Below, one piece after another: positions 7,250 to 13,981 of a stretch of 20,150 bases of DNA. The position numbers were made by a program, and so were the translations under genes. Below the pieces are notes generated by a model, which worked only from the letters and a program-made list of their open reading frames with translations, ran no database searches and was not told where the DNA came from. The DNA is taken from the NCBI GenBank assembly GCA_028711205.1, contig JAQTSP010000013.1, positions 1 through 20,150 of the forward strand, read 5' to 3'. The stretch is from Eubacteriales bacterium (GTDB lineage: Bacteria > Bacillota > Clostridia > Christensenellales > SZUA-584). Position 1 is the stretch's first letter. Each line of letters opens with the position of its first letter.

Positions 7250-7417
7250 TTAATGCAGGGGATGGTTTATATTCTTTTTTGCAGATAAGTTATAAGACGT
7301 TGCTATAAACCATGGTACATTTCTTTGTTCGGTTGTTGGTGCAGATGGTTCATCATAAGACAAACCAATAAGTGTAAATGTTAGTGTATGTTCTTTTATA
7401 AATGGTACATCCCCTTT
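7250..7417 (-). pseudogene. 55-codon open frame behind the riboswitch, no usable start codon
   Basis: On the minus strand, an in-frame stop at 7420-7418 is followed by 55 sense codons beginning KGDVPFIKEH and ending NINHPLH, with TAA at 7252-7250. There is an AAAAAGGGG SD-like block at 7419-7411 but no ATG or GTG in frame, and the only TTG lies 18 codons in with no SD. An out-of-frame ATG at 7410 closes after four codons. The peptide matches no family I recognise. It could be the remnant of a decayed riboswitch-controlled gene, or simply non-coding sequence. Confidence 0.25.
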
Positions 7418-7425
7418 TTATTTAT

Positions 7426-7494
7426 GCCCTGCGAATCAGGGCTTAGGCGCGTTCCAGAGCCGAAGGGTAAAGAAAAACTTCTTATAACTTCGGC
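7426..7494 (-). promoter_or_regulatory. Candidate expression platform of the riboswitch
   Basis: Minus-strand GCCGAAG (7494-7488), which includes the 3' side of P1, can pair with CTTCGGC (7465-7459). The stretch between them can fold a nested AAGAA/TTCTT stem. A second hairpin GCCCTG/CAGGGC (7442-7437 with 7431-7426) precedes the A-rich AAAAAGGGG block. No U tract follows either hairpin, so control at translation or by Rho is more likely than intrinsic termination. Confidence 0.45.
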
Positions 7495-7570
7495 GGCCGG
7501 GCTGTCATGTTAAAAAATTTAGACCCCATAGCTTTGCGTCCCCGCCTTTCGGCGGGTTTGCCATTATCGA
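7485..7570 (-). ncRNA. c-di-GMP-I (GEMM-I) riboswitch aptamer
   Basis: Read on the minus strand from about 7570, the sequence carries the hallmark elements of the class I c-di-GMP riboswitch. These are GGCAAACC, a P2 stem CCCGCC/GGCGGG closed by a GAAA tetraloop, then the invariant GGACGCAAAGC, then TATGGGGTCTAAA (P3, tetraloop-receptor side), ATGACAGCC, and GG..GCC closing P1. The layout is that of clostridial members, which control motility, adhesion and surface-protein genes. Unusually, no recognisable gene lies downstream on the minus strand before the terminator at 7225-7204. The aptamer looks intact. It may control a short peptide, act as a non-coding RNA or be an orphan. Confidence 0.87.
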
Positions 7571-7612
7571 CTAAAAAAAGTCAATTTGTCTTTATAAACA
7601 TTTTCTAATTGT

Positions 7613-7618
7613 TATATA
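7613..7618 (-). promoter_or_regulatory. Possible promoter of the riboswitch transcript
   Basis: On the minus strand TATATA (7618-7613) is preceded directly by TGG, an extended -10 element. No good -35 is seen at 17 bp. Transcription would start near 7606, about 35 nt before the aptamer. Confidence 0.35.
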
Positions 7619-7707
7619 CCACCAAAATAAACTTTTAAACATTTTTTTTGAAAGGAGTCTAATTCGCCTGTTAAATGGGTAATATGATAATAGACGGATT
7701 TAAAGTA

Positions 7708-7737
7708 TTGACAAACATACCAACACAAATATATAAT
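7708..7737 (+). promoter_or_regulatory. Consensus sigma-A promoter of rho
   Basis: TTGACA (7708-7713) and TATAAT (7732-7737) both match consensus exactly, with an 18-bp spacer. Transcription would start near 7744, leaving an A+T-rich leader of about 134 nt before rho. The leader has only a weak ACGTC/GACGT inverted repeat (7772-7776 with 7808-7812). Confidence 0.85.
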
Positions 7738-7877
7738 AATCATGGTCGTGGTGACTGGCATTCCTTTAAGTACGTCTAATCCCAAAAGTTTGCATAAATA
7801 TTTATAGGACGTCGTTTTTATTATTCAAAGAATTCATTTTTGTATAATTTATATATATATCAAAGGAGACTAAACAA

Positions 7878-9377
7878 TTGGATATTAGTTTGTTGAAAGA
7901 AAAGAGCCTAATGGACTTAAGAGAGATCGCAAAAATGGCTGGTGTTAAGTCTGTGACAAAATACCGGAAAAGCGAGCTTCTCGATATTCTTTATGATCTT
8001 GATAGAAAAGCAAAGAGCGAGCAGATGCCGGAACAGGGGGAGACATTTATTCCCGCATATCAGCAGGATGCTTTAGACCAGATCGAGGAGAGAGAGAACC
8101 CGGCTGAAAGCAGCGGGGACCTGCAGGAGGAAAGTCAGCCAAAGGACGATGACAAAAAGATCATTGAATATGTCATGGGCAACGACGCCGTGAACGAGCT
8201 TTTAAACAAAGGCGATTGCGGTGACGCCATGGGCATACTCGAGGTGCTGCCCGAAGGCTATGGTTTTCTGCGCAGCGAGAACTATTTGCCCGGAAACAAA
8301 GATGTTTATGTATCCATGGCGCAGATCAGGAAATTCAACTTGAAAACGGGCGATAAGGTCAGAGGCAAGACAAGGCCCGCCAAGGATGCGGAAAAGCTTA
8401 ACGCCCTGCTTTATATCGAGCAGGTTAATGACGACGCCGTTGAGAAGTGCCTGACAAGAAAGTCGTTTGAAGATTTGACGCCGATCCATCCTGATCAGCG
8501 TTTTACGCTTGAGAGGCCGACAGCGGCGAAAGACCTTGCGATACGCCTGATCGACATGATCGCGCCCGTCGGCAAGGGGCAAAGAGGGCTGATCGTTTCT
8601 CCGCCAAAAGCGGGCAAGACGATCATGCTCAAAAAAATCGCGAACAGCATTACAGCAAACTATCCCGGGGTTAACCTCATTGTGCTGTTAATCGACGAGC
8701 GCCCCGAAGAAGTGACGGATATGCAGCGCTCGATCGTTGGCGAAGTTGTTTATTCCACATTTGATGAGAAACCCGAAAACCATACGCGCGTGTCAGAGAT
8801 GGTCATCGAGCGGGCAAAGCGCCTTGTCGAGCAGGGCAAGGATGTCGTTGTGCTTCTTGACAGCATCACGCGGCTTGCGCGCGCATACAACCTGATCATT
8901 CCGCCGACCGGCAGAACGCTCTCGGGCGGTCTTGACCCGGGGTCTCTCTATAAGCCGAAGCGCTTTTTCGGTGCGGCGCGCAACATCGAGTTTGGCGGCA
9001 GCATCACGATCATTGCGACGGCGCTGATCGATACCGGCTCGCGGATGGACGAGATCATATATGAAGAGTTTAAGGGCACGGGCAATATGGAGATACATCT
9101 TGACCGGCGCTTGTCCGAAAAGCGGATATTCCCGGCGATCGACCTCAATAAATCGAGCACAAGAAGAGAAGAGCTGCTGTTGACGAAAAAAGAGCTTGAC
9201 GGCATATGGGCGATAAGAAAAGTGATGGCAAACGGCAACACTGCGGAAGTGACGGAACAGTTGATCAGCATGCTGGTCAAAACGCAGACTAACGACGCGT
9301 TTTTAGAACGCTTAAGGGGCTGGCTCAGCGTCTGGGACAAGGAAGGGTATAACTTTGCGCCGAAGCAGAGGTTTTAG
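7878..9377 (+). CDS. rho: Transcription termination factor Rho
   Basis: This 499-aa protein is the hexameric RNA helicase/ATPase that ends transcription at Rho-dependent sites. The N-terminal helical Rho_N domain spans about 1-43. An acidic, Glu/Gln-rich linker follows (about 45-95), longer than in E. coli Rho (419 aa). The cold-shock-like primary RNA-binding domain is at about 108-175 (GILEVLPEGYGFLRS). The RecA-type ATPase core follows, with Walker A PPKAGKT at 242-248, the LIDERPEEV segment, Walker B VVVLLDSITR, the Q-loop/secondary-site region and the GGSITIIATALI segment. The start codon is TTG, supported by AAAGGAG at 7862-7868 nine bases upstream and by the full Rho_N domain beginning at residue 1. 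The next gene starts 12 bp downstream and is probably co-transcribed. Confidence 0.97.
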   Translation: MDISLLKEKSLMDLREIAKMAGVKSVTKYRKSELLDILYDLDRKAKSEQMPEQGETFIPAYQQDALDQIEERENPAESSGDLQEESQPKDDDKKIIEYVMGNDAVNELLNKGDCGDAMGILEVLPEGYGFLRSENYLPGNKDVYVSMAQIRKFNLKTGDKVRGKTRPAKDAEKLNALLYIEQVNDDAVEKCLTRKSFEDLTPIHPDQRFTLERPTAAKDLAIRLIDMIAPVGKGQRGLIVSPPKAGKTIMLKKIANSITANYPGVNLIVLLIDERPEEVTDMQRSIVGEVVYSTFDEKPENHTRVSEMVIERAKRLVEQGKDVVVLLDSITRLARAYNLIIPPTGRTLSGGLDPGSLYKPKRFFGAARNIEFGGSITIIATALIDTGSRMDEIIYEEFKGTGNMEIHLDRRLSEKRIFPAIDLNKSSTRREELLLTKKELDGIWAIRKVMANGNTAEVTEQLISMLVKTQTNDAFLERLRGWLSVWDKEGYNFAPKQRF

Positions 9378-9389
9378 GGAACACCGATA

Positions 9390-11411
9390 ATGCAACCAAA
9401 CCAGCCGGGCGATAAAGGACAGCTTTTCAGCAAGGTTGTTTACATATACTTTTGTTTCTTTTCGATGGCGGTTGCCGAGCGGTTTTCGATGAGCATCACA
9501 TACGGCGCTGCGTTATACGTATCTTTGTCTGCGTTGTTTCAGACATCGGGGTTTATGGCCAAAACAACATACGACTCCCGTTTGCAGAGAGGCATAAAAA
9601 CGGCAACAGTTGTATTTTTTTCGCTCTCGACGGTGTATATCATTTTCATATATCCTTTTTTATTTACGTATCAGTACATGGTGTATACCATAGCCATCAT
9701 CGTTTTACCGCTTGTTGAAAGGGAAACGGAAAACTTTCTATTGCGCAGGCGTGCGAAATCAGCGCCACTCGAAAAACACGGCATCATCAAAACAATATTG
9801 CCCGTGGAAATTATTTTTGTCGCGGTCATAAGCCTGGCTTCGCTTGTTGCAGGCGGGGACGTTTTTGCTTTTGTGATTTCCGGCGCGGTCATCGGCATGG
9901 GGCTTTGTTTTTTCCGGCAGGTTGTGTTCCGGGATTATTTGAGCGAATATCCGTGCGGTGCTGAGCCAGGTGATTTGACGCAGATCCGAAGCGCAAGGCT
10001 GTATGACGGCATGGTGATCACATCGGGCGCGGCTCTCAATATCTTTGCGTTTACATATATACTCTATTTCGTGTTTTTAAGGGCAAGCCGTTTCTTCTTT
10101 GGCTTTTTTGCGATATTTGGTGTGCTGTCGCTCATTTTTACTGCCGTATATCTTGGAACATACCGTGGTATCAGGTCTTCTCTGATACAAAAGATAGGCA
10201 AAAACGCGGCTTACATACTGGGTACGGCCGTTTGCATATTTGCCGTTTATGTATTCAGGGAAAGCTGGGTTTTAAGCCCGTTTGCCTTTTTAGTACAGAC
10301 GCTTCTTCTCCTTTTCGGGCTGATGCTTCAGATGACTGCGACCCTCGGCCTAAAGGAAGACGTGCTTCTTGTGGTCAGGCTGCATGATAAGGATATCGGC
10401 GATGACGCGCTTGGCGAACGCACGGCAAGGCTTGGGCATTGGACCTCGGTTATATCCGAAACGGTCGTACTTGCGGTCCTTTTGCTGCTGATATCCGACC
10501 CGCTTTATTATATGATGAACGTCGAGGGCTATATCGTATACGCGCCGTATATCGGCAGCAGCGTGATTATCATACCCACCACCTTTTTGATCATTTCGCT
10601 TGTTTGTTCCATCAAACAGCCGATTACAAAGAAGTTTAGCCGTCTTCTCAAGGCGTACACGGATTTGAAAAACAGGGGCAAAGAGAATCCGGATATGGAA
10701 AAAAGGCTGAAAAACGTACTGATAAAAAAATACAAAAAACGCATCGGCGTCTATATCATACGCGCTTTTTTAAAGCCCGTCATGTATCATACGGTGACGG
10801 GAGAAGAAAATGTATCCAGGCTGCCGGGGGTCTTTGTGTTCAATCATGGCGAAATTTACGGGCCGATTGCAGCGATGGTATTTTTACCTTACGATGTCAG
10901 GCCGTGGATACTCGACAGCATGCTGGATAAAAAAGAGACCGCCCGGCATATGTATGAGGGGACTTTCAGTAAAATCAGATGGCTGCCTTCTTTTTTGGGC
11001 CGGTTCATCGCAAAAGCAATCAGCCCCGTCGTCGTCTGGGCGCTCTGTTCATTCGAACCGATACCGGTGTACAGGGGCAAACCAAGGAGCGTGATCAAAA
11101 CGTTTTCGCTGTCCATAGAGTGCCTGAATGCCGGGGACAGCATATTGCTTTTCCCGGAGAATCCCGAGGAAACATATCAGGAAGAAGTCAGCGCGTTTTA
11201 TACGGGTTTTGCGAACCTCGGACGGCTGTATTATAAGAAGGACGGCAAGAAGCTTACGTTTTACCCCGTCTATGCAAGCAAGCGCCACCGTGTCCTTCGC
11301 ATCGGCGCGGGTGTGCAATATGTTCATGATAACGGGAAAGAGGAAAAAGGCCGTATCGTCAAGCTGCTTGAGGTGCGCATGCGCGATCTGCAAAGTATGG
11401 ATGATGAATAA
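9390..11411 (+). CDS. Polytopic membrane protein with C-terminal PlsC-like acyltransferase domain
   Basis: This 673-aa protein has about ten to twelve hydrophobic helices in residues 15-415, followed by a basic linker (about 420-460) and a cytosolic domain from about 465. The C-terminal domain resembles lysophospholipid/1-acylglycerol-3-phosphate acyltransferases. FVFNHGEIYGP at 482-492 corresponds to block I (NHx4D), EPIPVYRG to the third block and LLFPENPEE near 586-594 to the FPEG block. In block I the Asp of HX4D is replaced by Gly491, and FPEG reads FPEN, so activity is uncertain or the family is divergent. The N-terminal half may be transporter-like, which would recall the transporter-acyltransferase fusions used in lysophospholipid recycling; that is inference. 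The start ATG 9390 has a modest AGGGA SD overlapping the rho stop. The convergent gene ends 23 bp away, and no terminator is seen between them. Confidence 0.8.
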   Translation: MQPNQPGDKGQLFSKVVYIYFCFFSMAVAERFSMSITYGAALYVSLSALFQTSGFMAKTTYDSRLQRGIKTATVVFFSLSTVYIIFIYPFLFTYQYMVYTIAIIVLPLVERETENFLLRRRAKSAPLEKHGIIKTILPVEIIFVAVISLASLVAGGDVFAFVISGAVIGMGLCFFRQVVFRDYLSEYPCGAEPGDLTQIRSARLYDGMVITSGAALNIFAFTYILYFVFLRASRFFFGFFAIFGVLSLIFTAVYLGTYRGIRSSLIQKIGKNAAYILGTAVCIFAVYVFRESWVLSPFAFLVQTLLLLFGLMLQMTATLGLKEDVLLVVRLHDKDIGDDALGERTARLGHWTSVISETVVLAVLLLLISDPLYYMMNVEGYIVYAPYIGSSVIIIPTTFLIISLVCSIKQPITKKFSRLLKAYTDLKNRGKENPDMEKRLKNVLIKKYKKRIGVYIIRAFLKPVMYHTVTGEENVSRLPGVFVFNHGEIYGPIAAMVFLPYDVRPWILDSMLDKKETARHMYEGTFSKIRWLPSFLGRFIAKAISPVVVWALCSFEPIPVYRGKPRSVIKTFSLSIECLNAGDSILLFPENPEETYQEEVSAFYTGFANLGRLYYKKDGKKLTFYPVYASKRHRVLRIGAGVQYVHDNGKEEKGRIVKLLEVRMRDLQSMDDE

Positions 11412-11434
11412 CAGGGACTTGGCATATATGGCCG

Positions 11435-12043
11435 TTATATTTCGTGTTCAGTCAGCTTTTGGCCAAGCGGCACGGGCACGGTTTGCCCAAGCGAGATGCT
11501 GGCGACAAGATCAATGAAACTGCCTTCGCTGCCGCCCGTGACGCCTATTTTTACCACGACGTCGTTTGAGTATTGTATTTCTTCAATGGTATATGAGGAA
11601 AGCAGATTTTCGGCCTTTGCCCATGTACTGTAGGAAAATGCACAGGAGTAGACGCTGCACGGCACAAGCTCTATTTTTTTGGCCGCGTCGAGCGTATCGG
11701 CCGCGCTCCTTGTATATGCGCGCAACAGGCCGCCCGCGCCCAGCAGCGTACCGCCGAAATACCGTGTGCAGACGACCATCACGTCGGACAGGCCGGCCTT
11801 TTTGATGACGTCAAGCATCGGCTGTCCGGCCGTTCCCTGCGGCTCGCCGTCGTCGCTATACCGCATCGCGCCGTTTGCGAGAATATAGGCAAAGCAGTTG
11901 TGCGCGGCGTCATAATGCTGTTTTTTACGTTGCGCCAGTCTATCTTGCGTATCCTGTTCACTGCTGATCCGGCAGGCATACCCCAGAAATCTTGATTTCT
12001 TGATGACCAGGGTCGATTCCGCGCTGCCTTTGACGGTGATCAT
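11435..12043 (-). CDS. YigZ/IMPACT (UPF0029) family protein
   Basis: This 202-aa protein belongs to the YigZ/IMPACT family. The N-terminal UPF0029 domain covers about 15-120. It shows KSRFLGYACRI, HYDAAHNCFAYIL, the DDGEPQGTAGQPML signature and RYFGGTLLGAGGLLRAY. A smaller C-terminal ferredoxin-like domain follows (about 130-195). Bacterial members have no settled biochemical function; eukaryotic IMPACT/Yih1 regulates the Gcn2 kinase. The ATG overlaps the tyrS stop as ATGA, so translation is probably coupled to tyrS. Assignment to the family is firm; the role is unknown. Confidence 0.92.
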   Translation of the reverse strand: MITVKGSAESTLVIKKSRFLGYACRISSEQDTQDRLAQRKKQHYDAAHNCFAYILANGAMRYSDDGEPQGTAGQPMLDVIKKAGLSDVMVVCTRYFGGTLLGAGGLLRAYTRSAADTLDAAKKIELVPCSVYSCAFSYSTWAKAENLLSSYTIEEIQYSNDVVVKIGVTGGSEGSFIDLVASISLGQTVPVPLGQKLTEHEI

Positions 12044-13257
12044 CTCTGATAAACCACTTTATGAAACACTTTTTTGCCTTTTTTGATCATCATCTCGCCG
12101 TTCTCAAAGCATTCTTTTGAAATCTCCATGAATTCATCCGACACTTTTTCGCCGTTTAATGAGACACCGCCCTGTTTGATCAGCCGCCGGCCATCGCCTC
12201 TAGATGCGGTCAGTCCGCATGTCTGCAACAGGTCGACATACAGCAGACCGGAGATGTCAGTAACGGCCGTCTCGGGAATAGACCCGCCCTGCGCTTCGCA
12301 CGAGAAAAGCGCTTCCGCCGCTTTTTTGGCGTTATCCGCTTCCTCCTGGCCGTGGACCTGGCGCGTGACCTCATAGGCAAGCGCAATTTTTGCATCGTTG
12401 ATGCGTTCGTCATCAAAGCGGCATAGCTGCCTGACCTTGTCCATCGGCAAAAACGTGAGGAGTGACAGGCATTTTTCGACGTCGCTGTCCGCAACGTTGC
12501 GCCAGTACTGATAGAAATCATACGGGGATGTTTTCTCGGGATCCAGCCACACCGCGCCTTTCTCCGTCTTGCCCATCTTGCGCCCGTCGCTGGTCAGCAG
12601 CAACGCAAACGTCATGCCGTACGCTTCTTTGCGCTCTTTTCTGCGGATCAGATCGGCGCCCGCGAGTATGTTTGACCACTGGTCGTCTCCGCCAAGCTGA
12701 AGCTTGCATCCGTAATCCCTGTTCAATACAAGAAAATCGTACGCCTGCATCAGCATGTAGTTGAATTCAAGGAAAGTCAATCCTTTTTCCATGCGGCTTT
12801 TATAGCAGTCTGCCGTGAGCATACGGTTGACGGAAAAATGCACGCCGATATCGCGCAGGAATTCGATATAATTGAGCTCCAAAAGCCAGTCGGCGTTGTT
12901 GATCATCAGCGCCCTGCCATCGCCAAAATCGAGGAACTTGCCGATCTGCGTTTTGAACGCGTTTGCGTTGTTTTCGATGTCTTTTTTGGAAAGCATTTTC
13001 CTTAGATCCGCTTTGCCGGAAGGGTCGCCGACCATCGTGGTACCGCCGCCCAAGAGCACGATCGGCCGGTGCCCGGCACGCTGCATATGCGCCATTGCCA
13101 TCAGCTGGACATAATGGCCGACATGCAGGCTGTCCGCGGTTGGGTCAAACCCTATGTAAAACGTAACGCTTGTCTTTTCAAGAAGCTCATAGAGCCCTTC
13201 GTGCGTTACCTGTTTTAAAAAACCCCGTTCATTCAATACATCGTATACGTTTGCCAT
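12040..13257 (-). CDS. tyrS: Tyrosyl-tRNA synthetase
   Basis: This 405-aa class I synthetase charges tRNA-Tyr in the cytoplasm. The Rossmann catalytic domain has the HIGH-type motif HVGH at 45-48, the GGGTTMVGDPSGK segment at 70-82, the tyrosine-binding QAYDFLVL region near 171-178, QLGGDDQW at 187-194, and KMGKT at 227-231 as the KMSKS variant. The C-terminal S4-like RNA-binding domain (about 340-405) contains GGVSLNGEKVSD. The length is normal for bacterial TyrRS. An AGAGGAG SD precedes ATG 13257 closely. A strong promoter lies only about 30 bp upstream, so the leader is too short for the T-box riboswitch that regulates many Bacillota tyrS genes, and no T-box core sequence is seen. Confidence 0.97.
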   Translation of the reverse strand: MANVYDVLNERGFLKQVTHEGLYELLEKTSVTFYIGFDPTADSLHVGHYVQLMAMAHMQRAGHRPIVLLGGGTTMVGDPSGKADLRKMLSKKDIENNANAFKTQIGKFLDFGDGRALMINNADWLLELNYIEFLRDIGVHFSVNRMLTADCYKSRMEKGLTFLEFNYMLMQAYDFLVLNRDYGCKLQLGGDDQWSNILAGADLIRRKERKEAYGMTFALLLTSDGRKMGKTEKGAVWLDPEKTSPYDFYQYWRNVADSDVEKCLSLLTFLPMDKVRQLCRFDDERINDAKIALAYEVTRQVHGQEEADNAKKAAEALFSCEAQGGSIPETAVTDISGLLYVDLLQTCGLTASRGDGRRLIKQGGVSLNGEKVSDEFMEISKECFENGEMMIKKGKKVFHKVVYQR

Positions 13258-13286
13258 ATCATTCTCCTCTTATATCACTCGTTAGT

Positions 13287-13315
13287 ATTATAGCGATAAA
13301 TACGCGGTGTGGCAA
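13287..13315 (-). promoter_or_regulatory. Sigma-A promoter of tyrS
   Basis: On the minus strand TTGCCA (13315-13310), a 17-bp spacer and TATAAT (13292-13287) form a near-consensus promoter. The predicted 5' leader of tyrS is only about 23 nt. Confidence 0.8.
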
Positions 13316-13386
13316 TTGCGTTTTTTGATGATATGGTAAAATATTGCAGACCAACAAAGGCGTACGACAGTTTAATATAAAAAATA
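13316..13386. other. Intergenic sequence between divergent tyrS and spoVG promoters, nothing recognised
   Basis: The whole gene-free stretch between tyrS and spoVG (13258-13629) holds the tyrS promoter, this A+T-rich spacer, the spoVG promoter and the long spoVG leader. In the spacer itself I see no gene, hairpin or repeat worth naming. Confidence 0.5.
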
Positions 13387-13415
13387 TTGACATCTTTTTC
13401 CGATAATACTATAAT
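13387..13415 (+). promoter_or_regulatory. Consensus sigma-A promoter of spoVG
   Basis: TTGACA (13387-13392), a 17-bp spacer and TATAAT (13410-13415) match consensus exactly. Transcription would begin near 13422, about 208 nt before the spoVG start. In Bacillus subtilis spoVG is driven by sigma-H; I find no clear sigma-H site here. Confidence 0.8.
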
Positions 13416-13629
13416 AACTGCGTATATTGAAGGACAGTATCATAATTTTTATAATTACAATCAAAACAACAGTTTTCTTTTTTTAAGCAATATATAATCA
13501 CAGCATTTTTGTCGTATTTTAACATATTATAGCATGTCAAGTCGGATTATTTAATAAAAAGAAGGAAAAACAAGCGCCCACAGCGAACTTTAACATCACA
13601 TATCGTACACTTAAATAGGGAGGTTTCTT

Positions 13630-13914
13630 ATGGATATCACGGACATTCGTATCAGAAGGATCGAAACGATGGGTAAACTAAAAGCGGTAGTGTCTGTGAC
13701 TTTCGATGATATGTTTGCAATCCACGACATGAAGATCATTGAAGGGCAAAACGGTTATTTTATTGCGATGCCGTCGAGAAGAACGCCCAACGGAGAGTAT
13801 AAGGATATCGCACATCCTATTAACTCTGAAGCACGCGCGCTTATTCAAACAGCAATATTGGAAAAGTTTGAAAGCTTGCCGGACGACGAAGGATACGCTT
13901 CTTTTCAGATGTAG
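13630..13914 (+). CDS. spoVG: SpoVG family septation/RNA-binding regulator
   Basis: This 94-aa protein is a full-length SpoVG. It begins MDITDIRIRRIETMGKLKAV, then has the conserved VTFDDMFAIHDMKIIEG and FIAMPSRRTPNGEYKDIAHPI blocks, and ends with the variable EDEG-type tail. SpoVG affects asymmetric septation and sporulation in Bacillus and regulates many genes in other Bacillota, where it binds nucleic acid. ATG 13630 is preceded by AGGGAGG at a good distance. It stands alone behind its own promoter and is followed by a terminator-like hairpin. A function in sporulation of this organism is inferred from the family. Confidence 0.96.
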   Translation: MDITDIRIRRIETMGKLKAVVSVTFDDMFAIHDMKIIEGQNGYFIAMPSRRTPNGEYKDIAHPINSEARALIQTAILEKFESLPDDEGYASFQM

Positions 13915-13930
13915 TAAAAATAAAAAGTTT

Positions 13931-13957
13931 AATACCTGCGGCAGGCACGGGTATTTT
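13931..13957 (+). terminator. Likely terminator of spoVG
   Basis: AATACC (13931-13936) pairs with GGTATT (13950-13955), and TGC (13937-13939) with GCA (13945-13947) inside, leaving a 2-nt bulge. A short T run (13954-13957) follows. It lies between the convergent spoVG and yacL stops. Confidence 0.5.
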
Positions 13958-13981
13958 GAGTGTGCATATTTAACGAAACAA

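Noticed and set aside
7675..7779. 34-codon plus-strand ORF starting MGNMIIDGF upstream of rho
   Set aside because: The SD AAAGGAG is 17 nt from its ATG, and the consensus rho promoter lies inside the frame, so a message covering it is unlikely.
11412..11434. Terminator between the convergent acyltransferase and YigZ genes
   Set aside because: Only an imperfect GGCATATATGGCC is present, with no T tract on either side.
13258..13380. T-box riboswitch expected upstream of tyrS
   Set aside because: No T-box core (GGNACCGCG type) is present, and the promoter leaves a leader of only about 23 nt.
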